A DNA stretch of 64,000 bases from Cyanobium sp. (GTDB taxonomy: Bacteria > Cyanobacteriota > Cyanobacteriia > PCC-6307 > Cyanobiaceae). The position numbers and the translations under genes are program-made. The DNA lies in assembly GCA_014191755.1 (NCBI GenBank), contig BJHE01000008.1, forward strand, positions 1-64,000. Direction: 5' to 3'. Each line of letters begins with the position of its first letter. Position 1 is the stretch's first letter. This document shows, piece by piece, positions 1-11,129 of this stretch. The notes under the pieces were generated by a model, which did not search any database, was not told where the DNA came from, and worked only from the letters and a program-made list of their open reading frames with translations.

Positions 1-1545
<1,545 letters not shown>

Positions 1546-1604
1546 ACCGGGGTCTTAACCAGTTCTTCCGTTGGAAAAATCGTTTTCGTTTATTCCATCT
1601 GCAC

Positions 1605-1636
1605 GACCTCCGTTTACCGACGGGGGTCTTTTTTTT
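1605..1636 (+). terminator. Rho-independent terminator of psbDC
   Basis: A 9-bp stem, GACCTCCGT (1605-1613) with ACGGGGGTC (1620-1628), closes a six-base loop and is followed at once by eight T residues. It lies 60 bases after psbC and before the convergent maf gene, so it should end the psbDC transcript. Confidence 0.85.
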
Positions 1637-1669
1637 GGCGTCAGTCCTGGCTCAAGGCCTCGCCAGGTT

Positions 1670-2356
1670 TCACGGCAGGGGCTGAAACGAAGCAAACCAC
1701 TGCCGCAGCAAGGGCAGACTGAGCCCGATCACATTGCTGTAGCAGCCATCGATCCGCTCCACCAGAAGGCCGCCCCGACCCTCAAGGGCAAAACCGCCGG
1801 CACAGGCCAGCGGCTCTCCGGTAGCGACGTAGGCGGTGATGGCGGACAGATCAAGTGGTGCCAGCTTCACCCGTGTGGTGACGGTTTCGATCGAAAGGGA
1901 GAAGCCGGCATCGATCGGTTGGCCCGATTCAGGGTTGGATCTCAGCAGGCAATGGCCCGTGTGGAGCTCGGTCCAGCAGCCTGAAAGGCGTTGCCAGCGC
2001 TCAATCGCCTGCTGACGATCCTGCGGCTTACCGAAGATTTCGCCCTCAAAGCTCAGCAGGGAATCACAGGCAAGAAGGGCACCGCAGGGGGTTCCGTCCT
2101 CGGCAAGAAGCCTGTTCCCAGCCACCTGAGCCACCGCCCTCGCCTTCGCTTCGGCCAGGCGCAGCACCAGACGCTTCGGATCGGGGTCCTTGATGGCCTC
2201 CTCATCCAGAGCGCTCACCCGGATCCGATGGGGAATGGCGGCCTGCTCGAGCAGACGGCGGCGGGCAGGCGAGGCGGAAGCCAGCAGGAGCACAGGGCGG
2301 CGGGGAAGATGTCCCAACCTGCCACAGGCCGGCAGGGGCGAGCATCCATGAAGCAA
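1670..2356 (-). CDS. Maf-family nucleoside triphosphate pyrophosphatase
   Basis: Maf proteins hydrolyse non-canonical or selected nucleoside triphosphates to monophosphates in the cytosol and are linked to housecleaning of nucleotide pools. The N-terminal signature [14 protein letters not shown], an acidic ACDSLL segment followed by GKP, and the C-terminal GLSLPLL segment after [10 protein letters not shown] identify the family. The 228 codons are slightly long; the family signature starts near residue 22, so the true start may lie inside, for instance at a GTG or TTG just upstream of LLLASAS. Maf next to psbC is an arrangement I recall from Synechococcus and Prochlorococcus. Which nucleotide is cleaved cannot be told from sequence alone. 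Confidence 0.88.
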   Translation of the reverse strand: MLHGCSPLPACGRLGHLPRRPVLLLASASPARRRLLEQAAIPHRIRVSALDEEAIKDPDPKRLVLRLAEAKARAVAQVAGNRLLAEDGTPCGALLACDSLLSFEGEIFGKPQDRQQAIERWQRLSGCWTELHTGHCLLRSNPESGQPIDAGFSLSIETVTTRVKLAPLDLSAITAYVATGEPLACAGGFALEGRGGLLVERIDGCYSNVIGLSLPLLRQWFASFQPLP

Positions 2357-2471
2357 GGGATTTCTGTGCCGCCTTAGCCACCGTCGCTAACTTCCCATCA
2401 AGGTCAAAGTGCTTTGCCGATGAACCGACCTCCGAGCCCCATCCGGCACCGGGGCTCGTCCTCGACTTCTC

Positions 2472-3211
2472 ATGCTGGCCCTGGGGTTCTTTGGTGCCTC
2501 GGCCATCCCCATGGCTGCCCGTGCCGCGGACCCGCGAGCCAGGGTGATCTGCGATGCCCCCCGCCCGGTGTGCTTCGACCGCCAGGGTCCCTTCATCGGC
2601 CTGACCCGCACCTACTACGGACCTGGCGCCAGCAACCGACTACTGGGGCAGCTCTCAAGGAGCCCTCCCCAGCGAAAGTTCCAGCTGAGCAGCGGCCAGC
2701 TCTGCGATCTGATCCAGCAGCTCTGTTGGGATGGAGGCTGGCGACGGAGAAACGTGAACCCGCTGCTGAACCGCCAGCTCTTCCTTCGGGCTGTCACCCT
2801 CCACGGACCCCTGCCATGGGCACGGCTCCGGCACCCCAGCCGCCCCCTGCGGGGGAGCGGCAGTGCCAGCCGATGCAACGCGGGCTGACCGTGTTCAGCG
2901 GCCCCTGCCGCCTCTACCGCCAGAACGTGACTGTTTGGAAGTACAACGTGGTTCAGATGGATAACGGCAAGCTCTATCGCTTTCAGCGCCGGGCCAGCCA
3001 GCTGGTGCTGAGCGACGCCACCGGCACCTGGCCCGTGTTCATCGCCGACCGGGGCAGCGTCGTGCAGTTCCGCTGGTCAAACCTGTTGCTGGATGAGAGC
3101 CGGTCGCAGCAGGCCCGCGGCGGTGGCCCTGATGGGGTGGTTCCCCCCACGCCAACACCCCGATCCACTGGAGAGACTGGCCAGGATCTGCTCGACGACA
3201 TCTTTCCCTAA
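2472..3211 (+). pseudogene. YcgJ-like secreted cyanobacterial protein, reading frame interrupted
   Basis: Two halves of one plausible protein lie in different frames. The first, from ATG 2472, has a short signal-like peptide (LALGFFGASAIPMAARA) and a YcgJ-like domain with CDAPRPVCFDRQG, GLTRTYYG and CWDGGW. It stays recognisable to about 2783, but its frame runs to a stop at 2886-2888. The second, in the frame that is open from 2414 to 3211, begins with a Pro/Ala linker near 2800-2865. It continues with QRGLTVFSGPCRLYR and GTWPVFIADRGS, which I recall as the usual partner domain in cyanobacterial proteins. Joining them needs a -1 shift between about 2784 and 2825. It could be a real frameshift mutation, an assembly error or, less likely, two overlapping genes. 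The function of the family is unknown. Confidence 0.6.
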
Positions 3212-3264
3212 ACCGCCCAGGTGACACCCCGCATGCCGCAACTGAACCCTTATCAGCCCTCCCC

Positions 3265-3654
3265 GTGGAATTGCCCCTGACCGTGCTCCCGCCCGTCGAA
3301 GACCGCCTGGCCCTAGACCGTGCCACCGTTTCAATGCGGTGCCTGCCCTTCCGGCGAGCCTTCTTCGAGGAACTGAAGAACCGTGCGATCAGCAGCCAGG
3401 AACTCTGCCGCCGGCAAGACTGGGCAAACCTGGTATTCGCACCCTTCGGACCTGAGCGGGCGGAGGCCCACTTCAACTGGCTGATTCGCCTTGGGGTGCT
3501 TCGCCGGGAGGTGGATGGCCAGGGGCTCACCGAACGGGTGCGACTGACTCCGCTGGGCCGGCAGGTACTGGAACGGTGGCCCGGGGAGATTCCTCGAGCC
3601 GGCCTTCGCGAGAGGATCCAGGAGAATTTCCGGCGCCACCGGCCCCGGTTCTGA
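3265..3654 (+). CDS. Conserved cyanobacterial protein, possibly Npun_F0494 family
   Basis: A 129-residue soluble protein with no signal peptide or membrane helix. The central part has an amphipathic run, [19 protein letters not shown]. It is followed by a winged-helix-like C-terminal half with [18 protein letters not shown] and [13 protein letters not shown], which resembles what I remember of the Npun_F0494 family of cyanobacteria. The winged-helix look suggests nucleic-acid binding, but that is inference. The GTG at 3265 gives a length suited to the family; ATG at 3334 would remove about 23 residues. It lies 10 bases before cobQ in the same direction, so they are probably co-transcribed. 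Confidence 0.65.
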   Translation: MELPLTVLPPVEDRLALDRATVSMRCLPFRRAFFEELKNRAISSQELCRRQDWANLVFAPFGPERAEAHFNWLIRLGVLRREVDGQGLTERVRLTPLGRQVLERWPGEIPRAGLRERIQENFRRHRPRF

Positions 3655-3664
3655 GACCCCCCCC

Positions 3665-5212
3665 TTGACCCGACCAGCCCCTGGCACGCCGACTCCCCTG
3701 ATGGTGCTCGGCACGAGCAGTGGGGCCGGTAAGTCGCTGATGAGTGCGGCCCTCTGCCGGGTGCTGCGACGCCACGGAGAGCGCCCCCTGCCCTTCAAGG
3801 GGCAGAACATGAGTCTCAATGCCTGGGTTGATACCGACGGCGGCGAGATGGCCTACTCCCAAGCCCTGCAGGCCTGGGCAGCGGATCTGGAGCCGGTGGC
3901 GGCTATGAATCCCGTGCTGCTCAAACCCCAGGGGGACAGCACCAGCGAGGTGATTCACCTGGGCCGCTCCGTGGGCATCGCCCGGGCCGAGTTCTACTAC
4001 CGCGACTGGTTTCGGCCGGGCTGGGCCGCAATCCGCACCGGATTGGACCGACTGCAGGCCGCCCATCCGGGCGGTCGTCTAGTGCTTGAGGGGGCTGGCA
4101 GTCCGGTGGAAGTGAACCTGCAGCCCCGGGATCTCACCAATCTGCGGCTCGCCCAGTACCTGAGGGCGCGCTGCCTGCTGGTGGCGGATATCGAACGGGG
4201 TGGGGTCTTCGCACAGCTCGTGGGCACCCTGGCACTGCTGCGGCCGGTGGAACGGCCCCTGATCCGCGGCATCCTGATCAACCGCTTCCGCGGCCGGCCG
4301 GAACTGTTCGAATCTGGCCGAAGCTGGCTGGAGCGGGAAACAGGTATTCCCGTGCTGGGTGTGATGCCCTGGCTGGAGGAGTTGTTTCCACCGGAGGATT
4401 CACTGGATCTCCTGGAACGGCGCGGCGGCCGGCCCAACGGCGAGATCACCATCGCCGTGCCACGGCTGCCCTCCCTGAGCAACTTCTCCGATCTGGATCC
4501 CCTGGAGGCCGAGCCGAGTGTGAGGTTGCGCTGGCTCCGGCCCGGCGAAGCGCTGGGGGATCCGGACGCGGTGGTCTTGGCGGGCAGCAAGCAGACGCTA
4601 CGGGATCTGGCCTGGCTCTACGACACCGGCCTGGATCAGCAACTGCAGACCTACCTGACCCGGGGAGGCACACTCTTTGGGATCTGCGGCGGACTCCAGA
4701 TGCTGGGCCGGGAGTTACTGGATCCGGAGGGTCTTGAGGGGGGTGAGGGAAACCGGCACCCCCTGAGCAAAGCCTTGCAAGGACTGGACCTTCTTCCCAT
4801 CCAGACCAGTTTCGGCAGCAGGAAACAACTCGCCCGGCGGCAGGTGGGGATGCGCTGGCCAGCCGGGCCAGCCCTTCGACTAGAGGGCTTCGAACTGCAC
4901 CATGGCCGCAGCCGCTGGCTGGAAGACGGTGGCACCGAAGCGGAGGCCCTGCTCAGCGATGACCAGGATCTGGGTTGGTGGCGAGCCACGCCCCAGGGTG
5001 GGGTGGTGGCGGGCACCTACCTCCATGGCATCTTCGAAAGCGGCGCCTGGCGGCGGCGTTGGTTGAATGAACTGCGGCGGCGTCGTGGCCTCCAGGTCTT
5101 GCCAGAACTGAAGGAGAACCACGCCGACCAGAGAAATCGGCTGCTCGAAAGACTGGCCGACAGCTTCGAGCGCCACGTTGACCTTGAACCCCTGCTGCGC
5201 CGCGATGGCTGA
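3665..5212 (+). CDS. cobQ: Cobyric acid synthase (CobQ/CbiP)
   Basis: CobQ amidates four side-chain carboxylates of adenosylcobyrinic acid diamide with glutamine and ATP to give cobyric acid, late in the cobalamin (or pseudocobalamin) pathway. The N-terminal ATP-binding domain starts with [10 protein letters not shown] and [10 protein letters not shown]. The C-terminal class I amidotransferase domain has its nucleophile in [10 protein letters not shown] (near residue 340) and the catalytic His in TYLHGIFE. Length of 515 is normal. The start is TTG at 3665; ATG at 3701 is an equally plausible start because family similarity begins there. The stop overlaps the start of the downstream ferredoxin gene, so the two are coupled. 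Confidence 0.93.
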   Translation: MTRPAPGTPTPLMVLGTSSGAGKSLMSAALCRVLRRHGERPLPFKGQNMSLNAWVDTDGGEMAYSQALQAWAADLEPVAAMNPVLLKPQGDSTSEVIHLGRSVGIARAEFYYRDWFRPGWAAIRTGLDRLQAAHPGGRLVLEGAGSPVEVNLQPRDLTNLRLAQYLRARCLLVADIERGGVFAQLVGTLALLRPVERPLIRGILINRFRGRPELFESGRSWLERETGIPVLGVMPWLEELFPPEDSLDLLERRGGRPNGEITIAVPRLPSLSNFSDLDPLEAEPSVRLRWLRPGEALGDPDAVVLAGSKQTLRDLAWLYDTGLDQQLQTYLTRGGTLFGICGGLQMLGRELLDPEGLEGGEGNRHPLSKALQGLDLLPIQTSFGSRKQLARRQVGMRWPAGPALRLEGFELHHGRSRWLEDGGTEAEALLSDDQDLGWWRATPQGGVVAGTYLHGIFESGAWRRRWLNELRRRRGLQVLPELKENHADQRNRLLERLADSFERHVDLEPLLRRDG

Positions 5213-5450
5213 ATCCGCAATCTCGATCCAATGGCCTGATGGCAGCCGCAATCAGGCCAGGGCGGGGGAGCCCTGGCTAGTGGCTGCCCGGCGCTGCCAG
5301 CAGATCATTCCCACCGCCTGCCGGACCGGCAGCTGTGGCGCCTGTGAGATCGAGGTGAACGGCGTTGTGGTTCGGGCCTGCATCAGCACCGTGCCAGCCG
5401 TAGGCAATCGGGGGATTCAGGTGTGCAGGGTGGAGGATCCCGATTGGTGA
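5205..5450 (+). CDS. Small plant-type 2Fe-2S ferredoxin-like protein
   Basis: An 81-residue soluble protein with the cluster motif CRTGSCGAC (Cys-x4-Cys-x2-Cys) and a fourth Cys in VRACIST about 20 residues later, as in 2Fe-2S ferredoxins. It is shorter than photosynthetic PetF. I chose ATG 5205, which overlaps the cobQ stop in an ATGGCTGA arrangement, over ATG 5178, because the ferredoxin fold begins with [10 protein letters not shown]. Translational coupling with cobQ hints at an electron-transfer role near cobalamin synthesis, but the partner enzyme is not known. It ends 20 bases before the convergent glycosyltransferase-like gene. Confidence 0.85.
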   Translation: MAESAISIQWPDGSRNQARAGEPWLVAARRCQQIIPTACRTGSCGACEIEVNGVVVRACISTVPAVGNRGIQVCRVEDPDW

Positions 5451-5471
5451 TCCTGGGGGAGATCAACACCC

Positions 5472-6545
5472 TCAGGAACGGGTGCGACGGGCGGAGCGCT
5501 CACGGGGATTGAGTCCGCAGCGACGGGCAAGCTTGCCCAGGCCGCGGCGGAGCCGCTGGAGCGGGGGCATCAAGGCCACCTGGAAGCGCCCGACCAGCCG
5601 CTGCCAGCGGAACTCCAGGTCCCAGAGCAACAGCAGGGAGCGTTCGGGCCACAGGTCGGCAGGAGTGAGGGAGAGACCGGAATCGAATCCAAGCGCCGCA
5701 GCCAAAGTGCGGCTGTGCGACTCCCAGAAGGCTGACGCCTTATCGGCAAGATCTCGGCAAGCCTGGGGATCCAGCCCAAGAGTGGCCGCTTCGGCATGGA
5801 ATGCCTCGCACTCAATCACACCCGGACAGCCCAAGATATCTGTTCCCCTTTCGCTTAGCACAAAGCACCCGTTGAGGGGAGCTTGCCACATCCTTCCAGA
5901 GAGAGTGCGACCCCGCTGATAGGGCCACATCAGGCCGAAGCACCAGGCCGAAGCCGAAAGATGTTGGTTGGCCTGCCGATAGCTGAGCGGGTGGGCACGC
6001 ACACCGGCCAACTGCCAGTTGGCCCCGAAGGCCCGGACTACCCCGGCGCGGATCAGGGCGAGCAGGTCGCGCTGGTAGGCGTCATCGCCCATCCGCTTGA
6101 AGTTGGAGATATGGACCGGCTGCTGCCGTTTGCCTGACCAGGGACGCTTCCAAAGGGCTGGTATCACGGGTAGATAGGCATCCACCCGGCTGACTCTCGA
6201 TGAAGCATGGGAGGCGGATTGGGAATCCTCTGCAGGATGGAAGGACGATGAGGCAAGGGCCACAACCGTGATGTGGGCAGCGGATGGATAACGGCGCCCC
6301 CAATCAACGGCGTATTCCTTGACGTAATCATAAATATGAACAGGACCACGGAAATCCTTTAGATCGCAACCATTGTCGCCACGCAACACAACCAACAGGT
6401 CGGCACGATCATCCGAAGCTCCCTTGAGGCGAGTTGTTGGCGGAATCAACCGATAACCAGCCGCCCTGTAAAAAGCACGAATATTGAGATATACATCTTT
6501 ATCGAGATAATCGCTAGAAAAAATGCGGCAGATCGGCCTATCCAT
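5472..6545 (-). CDS. Glycosyltransferase-like protein, CgeB/GT1-like (uncertain)
   Basis: A 357-residue protein without signal peptide. The N-terminal half resembles the acceptor domain of GT-B transferases (LLVVLRGDNG, GPVHIYDYVKEYAVDW). The C-terminal half has RTLSGRMWQAPLNGCFVLSERG and a following GVIECEAF segment, reminiscent of the sugar-nucleotide side of CgeB-like glycosyltransferases. The C-terminus is strongly basic, with many Arg residues, which could favour membrane association. It is divergent from glf, with a 350-base gap, and is AT-richer at its 5' end than the cobQ region. The pair looks like an inserted sugar module. Donor and acceptor cannot be assigned. Confidence 0.5.
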   Translation of the reverse strand: MDRPICRIFSSDYLDKDVYLNIRAFYRAAGYRLIPPTTRLKGASDDRADLLVVLRGDNGCDLKDFRGPVHIYDYVKEYAVDWGRRYPSAAHITVVALASSSFHPAEDSQSASHASSRVSRVDAYLPVIPALWKRPWSGKRQQPVHISNFKRMGDDAYQRDLLALIRAGVVRAFGANWQLAGVRAHPLSYRQANQHLSASAWCFGLMWPYQRGRTLSGRMWQAPLNGCFVLSERGTDILGCPGVIECEAFHAEAATLGLDPQACRDLADKASAFWESHSRTLAAALGFDSGLSLTPADLWPERSLLLLWDLEFRWQRLVGRFQVALMPPLQRLRRGLGKLARRCGLNPRERSARRTRS

Positions 6546-6895
6546 CCCTCACCAATCCTGCCATGGTGATGTGTACATCGCAAAACCTCGACAGCTTACA
6601 GTTCGCAGGGAACAGGCGAGAGCCAATATCAGCATCCCGAAAACAAAATTGCAAGCCATGCTTGCCAGGAATCACTTTTCACTAGTAACTTTAGCAGTCT
6701 GGATTCACCGCTTCGCGGCCCCGGGGGCAATCGGCGGAGCCCCGCCGCCGGGGTCCCCTTTAGCCGACCAGGCTGGTTACCCAGCCAACCAGTTTCCACA
6801 ACCCGACGGACTTCCCCAACCGTTTGGAAGAACGTGTTAGCTTGCCTTCATGGGATCGACCAGCCCCGTTGGGTGATCCGCTCAATCCCGGTGCC
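6546..6895. other. Divergent intergenic region of the sugar-gene pair
   Basis: This 350-base gap separates the divergent glycosyltransferase-like gene and glf. Its first half is AT-rich, with a short palindrome GCAAGCCATGCTTGC at 6651-6665. Its centre is an extremely GC-rich hairpin (6717-6755). It should contain promoters for both genes, but I cannot point to convincing -35/-10 pairs. The ATG-led extension of glf from 6824 shows no similarity to the enzyme and is treated as untranslated. Confidence 0.5.
6717..6755. repeat. GC-rich inverted repeat upstream of glf
   Basis: GGCCCCGG (6717-6724) pairs with CCGGGGTC (6748-6755, one G-T pair), and inside it CGGCGG (6732-6737) pairs with CCGCCG (6742-6747) around a four-base loop. 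The whole forms a long, very stable stem with an internal bulge. There is no clear T-run after it, so it is not a classic terminator. It may shape the glf leader or be a small palindromic element. Confidence 0.6.
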
Positions 6896-8017
6896 ATGGC
6901 CACTTACGACTATCTGATCGTTGGCTGCGGTTTGTACGGGGCAACCTTCGCCAGGCTGGCAAGCGACGCGGGCCTGAGCTGCCTAGTTATCGACAAGAGA
7001 CCCCACTTTGGCGGTAACTGCCATACTGAAAACAGGCACGGAATCAACGTGCACACCTACGGCGCCCACATTTTCCACACCAGCAACAAGGCTGTTTGGG
7101 ACTTTGTGCATCGCTTCGCCGACTTCAATAATTACATCAATTCACCCAAGGCACTCTCGAACGGCCGTCTGTATTCATTGCCGTTTAACATGAATACATT
7201 TTATGAACTCTGGCAAGTTCATACTCCCGAGCAGGCCCGTGCGCGAATTGAGGAGCAGCGCTTCCAGGGCGACCCCGCGAACCTCGAAGAACAGGCCCTT
7301 TCCCTGGTGGGCTCCGACATCTACACCACTCTTATTCGTGACTATACCAAGAAGCAATGGGGGCGCCACCCCAGAGAACTACCGGCCTTCATTATCAAAC
7401 GGCTACCGCTGCGCTTCACCTTCAATAACAACTACTTCAACGATCGCTACCAAGGCATCCCGATCGGCGGCTACACCGCCATGTTCGAGCGCATGCTGGC
7501 AGGTATCGAGGTTAGACTCAATACCGATTATTTCGAGAATCGCAATTTTTTTGACAATTTAGCCCGAAAGGTTGTGTACACAGGCTGCATTGACGAGTTC
7601 TTTCACCACAGCTACGGCCAATTAGAATATCGATCCCTTGACTTTGAACACGATATCCACGAGCACGAGAACCATCAAGGCAACGCGGTGGTTAATTATT
7701 GCGATGATTCCGCCCCTTACACCCGAACCATCGAACACAAACACTTCGAAAACAGTCAATCTGACGTCACAGTGGTGACCCGCGAGTATCCACAGGACTG
7801 CACGTCTGGACGCATTCCCTATTACCCAGTCAATAGCGAACAGAATCAAAAAACTTACTCTCTCTACAAAGAAAGGGCTTCTTCAATACCTACACATATC
7901 TTCGGCGGGCGGCTTTCCGAATACAAGTACATGGACATGCACGTTGTGATCGAATCAGCCATGAACCGCTTCCGTAGCGAAAGAAAACAAGCCGCTACAG
8001 ACCTCTTGCCGCAGTGA
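6896..8017 (+). CDS. glf: UDP-galactopyranose mutase
   Basis: A flavoenzyme that interconverts UDP-galactopyranose and UDP-galactofuranose in the cytosol, giving the Galf donor for surface glycans. The N-terminal FAD-binding Rossmann motif is LIVGCGLYGATFAR with an acidic residue at the end of strand two (VIDKRPHFGGN). Family blocks GAHIFHT, KKQWGRHP and RYQGIPIGGYTAMF are present. Length is 373 from ATG 6896, typical for Glf. GC content is lower than in neighbouring genes, which suggests transfer. It ends 13 bases from the convergent mnmA. A Galf transferase is likely among the glycosyltransferases further along or in the adjacent divergent gene, but none can be named. Confidence 0.95.
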   Translation: MATYDYLIVGCGLYGATFARLASDAGLSCLVIDKRPHFGGNCHTENRHGINVHTYGAHIFHTSNKAVWDFVHRFADFNNYINSPKALSNGRLYSLPFNMNTFYELWQVHTPEQARARIEEQRFQGDPANLEEQALSLVGSDIYTTLIRDYTKKQWGRHPRELPAFIIKRLPLRFTFNNNYFNDRYQGIPIGGYTAMFERMLAGIEVRLNTDYFENRNFFDNLARKVVYTGCIDEFFHHSYGQLEYRSLDFEHDIHEHENHQGNAVVNYCDDSAPYTRTIEHKHFENSQSDVTVVTREYPQDCTSGRIPYYPVNSEQNQKTYSLYKERASSIPTHIFGGRLSEYKYMDMHVVIESAMNRFRSERKQAATDLLPQ

Positions 8018-8030
8018 AGACAGGCTCTGT

Positions 8031-9233
8031 TCAGCTCTCGATCAAACCGCCACCAAGCACCACTTCGCCGGCGTAGAACACGGCGGCCTGACCCGGTGTG
8101 ATTGAAAACTGCGGCGAGGCAAACTGCAACTCAACCCTGCGAGCGCCACTCGCAGCTACGCCACAGGGGCTGGCAGGATTGGGGATCATCCAGGCCACTT
8201 CAGGTTCGCTGCGGTAGCGGACCTGCACTTCCACCTCGAGCGGTTGCTCCGGGGGTGCCATCGAGACCCAGTTGACCGCCTGAATGTGGCATCCGCTGCG
8301 AGCTGCCTCCTGCCGCGGAGCTACCACCACCCGGTTGAGGGCGGCATCGAGGCGCACCACATGCAGAGGTTCCCGCCAGGCCACCCCCAGTCCCCGCCGC
8401 TGGCCGATGGTGAAATGCTCGATGCCATCGTGCTGGCCGACCACCGTTCCGTCCTGCAGAACGATCTCGCCCTGACGCGGCGGCAGATAGGCGTCGAGGA
8501 ACGCCTTCATCGAGCCGTGGTGATCGGCCAGACAGAGATCCTGGCTCTCGGGCTTGGCGGCGGTCCGCAGACCGAAACGCTGAGCCTCTTGGCGTGTTTC
8601 GCTCTTGCGCATCTCACCGAGGGGAAAGACCAGTTCTCCCAGCACCTCCTGGGGGAGGTCATAGAGGAAGTAACTCTGGTCCTTGCCGGCATCCAGCCCC
8701 CGTAACAGCTGGTGCCGGCCACGCGCATCGCCGGGCACCGGCAGCGCCTCACCAGCTCCGGCATGGCGGACCCGGGCGTAATGGCCAGTTGCGAGACGAC
8801 CGATCTGACGCTCGGAGCGGGACCAGGCCAGCATCGGGCCGAACTTGACCTCCCGGTTGCAGCGGGAACAGGGCAGGGGGGTGACCCCGCGGCCGTAGCC
8901 ATCCAGCAGGAAATCAACGATCTGGCGCTGGAAGTGCTCGCGAAAATCCACCACATGGTGGGGAATCCCCAATTGCTCACAGATGGCGGCTGCGTCCACC
9001 AGGCCTTCGGCACAGCAGGCGCCCTTGCCGCTCATCAACCACAGGGTGAGACCCTCCACCTGCCAGCCGGCCTCCACCAGCAGCGCGGCCGTGAGGGAGC
9101 TGTCGACCCCCCCGGAGAGGCCCACCACCACGCGGTGATCTCCGGGCCAGGCCCGCAGTCGCTCCAGGCTCGCCGCCCCGGCGGGGGTGGCGGCTACTGC
9201 ATCGGCGTGGTGATCGGAAACGGCGAAGCTCAC
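8031..9233 (-). CDS. mnmA: tRNA-specific 2-thiouridylase MnmA
   Basis: MnmA thiolates C2 of the wobble uridine of Lys, Glu and Gln tRNAs, using ATP and sulfur relayed from IscS. The PP-loop motif GLSGGVDSS lies about 30 residues from the start. The two catalytic cysteines are seen in [14 protein letters not shown] and [12 protein letters not shown]. The C-terminal half carries [11 protein letters not shown] and the beta-barrel region of the family. I chose GTG 9233 (400 residues). The same frame stays open to 9758, but that extension lies antisense to nnrD and has no family similarity. ATG 9289 is a possible alternative. It is divergent from nnrD with about 80 bases between starts. Confidence 0.93.
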   Translation of the reverse strand: MSFAVSDHHADAVAATPAGAASLERLRAWPGDHRVVVGLSGGVDSSLTAALLVEAGWQVEGLTLWLMSGKGACCAEGLVDAAAICEQLGIPHHVVDFREHFQRQIVDFLLDGYGRGVTPLPCSRCNREVKFGPMLAWSRSERQIGRLATGHYARVRHAGAGEALPVPGDARGRHQLLRGLDAGKDQSYFLYDLPQEVLGELVFPLGEMRKSETRQEAQRFGLRTAAKPESQDLCLADHHGSMKAFLDAYLPPRQGEIVLQDGTVVGQHDGIEHFTIGQRRGLGVAWREPLHVVRLDAALNRVVVAPRQEAARSGCHIQAVNWVSMAPPEQPLEVEVQVRYRSEPEVAWMIPNPASPCGVAASGARRVELQFASPQFSITPGQAAVFYAGEVVLGGGLIES

Positions 9234-9314
9234 CGGCAGGACGGGGAAAGAACGAAACGGCTGGTGGCCTTGCCATTCCCTTCCCATCATGGAAGTCTGT
9301 TGCCCCTGGCTGCC

Positions 9315-10952
9315 GTGACACCCAGGCCCGATCCATCGCGATGCTGGCCCCGCCGCGATGCCGACCATCTGCTGATGAGCGGCCAGCAGATGGCGGAGCT
9401 TGAAGCCGAGCTGTTTGCCAGCGGGCTGCCGGTGGAGGCCCTGATGGAAAAGGCGGCGCTGGCCGTAAGCCGGCGCCTTCTGGCCTTGCAGGATCGGGGC
9501 GGAGCCGGCCTGATTCCGGCGGAGGGCGTAGTAGTGCTGGTGGGGCCGGGCCACAACGGCGGCGATGGGCTGGTGGTGGCGAGGGAACTCCACCTGGCCG
9601 GGATCCCCGTGCGGCTTTGGAGCCCCTTCCAGCGCCGCAAGCCCCTCAACGAACAGCACTGGAGACATGCCCGCTGGCTGGGCATTCAGGTGCTGGTGAA
9701 TCCGCCCCCGGCGGGGGGAACCGAACTCTGGATCGATGCCCTGTTCGGCAACGGCCAAACCCGGGCGCCCGGCCCGGAGATCGAGGCCCTGCTGGAAGCA
9801 CGAAACTGCGCCTCCAGAGACGCTTCCAGAGCTCTAGTGGCGATTGACGTGCCCACCGGCATCTGCGGCGACAGCGGCGCTCAGCTGGGGAGCACCGCAG
9901 CTCGGGCCGACATCACCCTCTGCATCGGCCTCTGGAAACGGGGTCTGGTGCAGGACCTGGCCCTGAGCTGGGTCGGTCGCCTGGAGCGGGTGGATCTAGG
10001 GCTGCCCCGGAGGTTGTTGGAGCACCTTCCGGCGGACCAACCCCTGGGCCTTGGGGGCCCGCCGGCAGATCCGGCAAGCGATACCCAAGGGGACGATGGG
10101 GAAGCCCCAAGACCGGTTCCGGATCCAGCGGCCGGAAAATATGACCGGGGCCGCCTGCTGGTGATCGCCGGCAGTGCCAGCTACCGGGGGGCTGGTCACC
10201 TTGCCCTGGCCGGAGCCAGCGCCTCGGGCTGCGGCAGCCTGCGGGCTGTATTGCCACCGGAGATGGGCGAGTTCCTGTGGATGGTGCACCCCCATGTGGT
10301 GCTTGAGGAGCCGCCCTTGGGCCCCTCCCATTTCGAGCGGCTCGACGCGGTGTTGGTAGGGCCAGGACTAGGCCCGAGGCCTGAAGCACAACAACCTGGC
10401 AGCGATCAGCCGCTTGTCGAGCCGTGGTGGGATCCCCTGCAGCGCTTCCCCGGCCTCCTGGTGCTCGACGCCGACGGACTCAACCGCGTCACCCCCGCCT
10501 GGCTCAGCGAGCGCCAGGGACCAACCTGGATCACGCCCCACGGCGGCGAGTTCGGCCGCCTCTTCCCCGATCTGGCCGCATCCCCGCCCCTGGAAGCTGC
10601 CGCGAAAGCCGCTCGCCGCACTGGGGTGACCGTGCTGCTCAAGGGAGCCCGCAGCGTGATCGCCGCCGCCGATGGCCGGCGCTGGCAGCTGCTGCGAGCC
10701 TGCGGAGGGGCAGCCCGGGCCGGGCTCGGGGATGTGCTGGCTGGTTACGCCGCCGGCCTGGGGTCGCGGTCCTCAGCCTGCGGCTGCCTTGATGCGGCGC
10801 TGCTGGCCGTGGCAGCCTTGGACCACGCCCTGGCCGGCTGCCGATGCACAGAGCTCCATGGCCCCGGCGGGGCCACACCGCAGGCGATTGCCGCCACCCT
10901 CGCCTGGGCGCCCCTGGGGAGCGATCCAAGCCAGCCGGTGGGGAAACAGTGA
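9315..10952 (+). CDS. nnrD: Bifunctional NAD(P)HX epimerase/dehydratase
   Basis: This enzyme repairs hydrated NAD(P)H. The N-terminal NnrE-like domain epimerises R- and S-NAD(P)HX, and the C-terminal ribokinase-like NnrD domain dehydrates the S form with ADP or ATP. The first domain shows [28 protein letters not shown] and DVPTGICGD; the second shows [20 protein letters not shown] and the catalytic Asp in GLGDVLAG. With GTG 9315 the protein has 545 residues, normal for the fused form; ATG 9375 would start just inside the first helix. Reading upstream to 8712 would lie antisense to mnmA and is rejected. A 177-base gap to the sigma factor gene holds AT-rich promoter-like sequence. Confidence 0.93.
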   Translation: MTPRPDPSRCWPRRDADHLLMSGQQMAELEAELFASGLPVEALMEKAALAVSRRLLALQDRGGAGLIPAEGVVVLVGPGHNGGDGLVVARELHLAGIPVRLWSPFQRRKPLNEQHWRHARWLGIQVLVNPPPAGGTELWIDALFGNGQTRAPGPEIEALLEARNCASRDASRALVAIDVPTGICGDSGAQLGSTAARADITLCIGLWKRGLVQDLALSWVGRLERVDLGLPRRLLEHLPADQPLGLGGPPADPASDTQGDDGEAPRPVPDPAAGKYDRGRLLVIAGSASYRGAGHLALAGASASGCGSLRAVLPPEMGEFLWMVHPHVVLEEPPLGPSHFERLDAVLVGPGLGPRPEAQQPGSDQPLVEPWWDPLQRFPGLLVLDADGLNRVTPAWLSERQGPTWITPHGGEFGRLFPDLAASPPLEAAAKAARRTGVTVLLKGARSVIAAADGRRWQLLRACGGAARAGLGDVLAGYAAGLGSRSSACGCLDAALLAVAALDHALAGCRCTELHGPGGATPQAIAATLAWAPLGSDPSQPVGKQ

Positions 10953-10964
10953 TTCACCCCACAA

Positions 10965-11066
10965 ATCCCTACTGATACAAAAAGATAGATTATATAACTA
11001 GCCACTAAAAGGGATATTCCGACAAGATCACCGTCACGTGTTGAATCGCGAACCAAATCTGAAGGC
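10965..11066 (+). promoter_or_regulatory. AT-rich leader of the sigma factor gene
   Basis: Between nnrD and the sigma factor gene there is a short AT-rich patch in otherwise GC-rich DNA, with ATTATATAAC near 10987-11000, a good candidate for a -10 element. No convincing -35 can be assigned, so the exact promoter is uncertain. Confidence 0.35.
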
Positions 11067-11129
11067 ATGCTTAAAAAGGGCCTGATAGCTTTGGCTGGGC
11101 CTGATAGTCAGTTCACTTCCCCGTACTCC

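Noticed and set aside
8712..9314. Upstream extension of the nnrD frame
   Set aside because: It is antisense to mnmA and has no similarity to NnrE/NnrD.
9234..9758. N-terminal extension of mnmA
   Set aside because: It is antisense to nnrD and lacks MnmA motifs; the PP-loop sits at the usual distance from GTG 9233.
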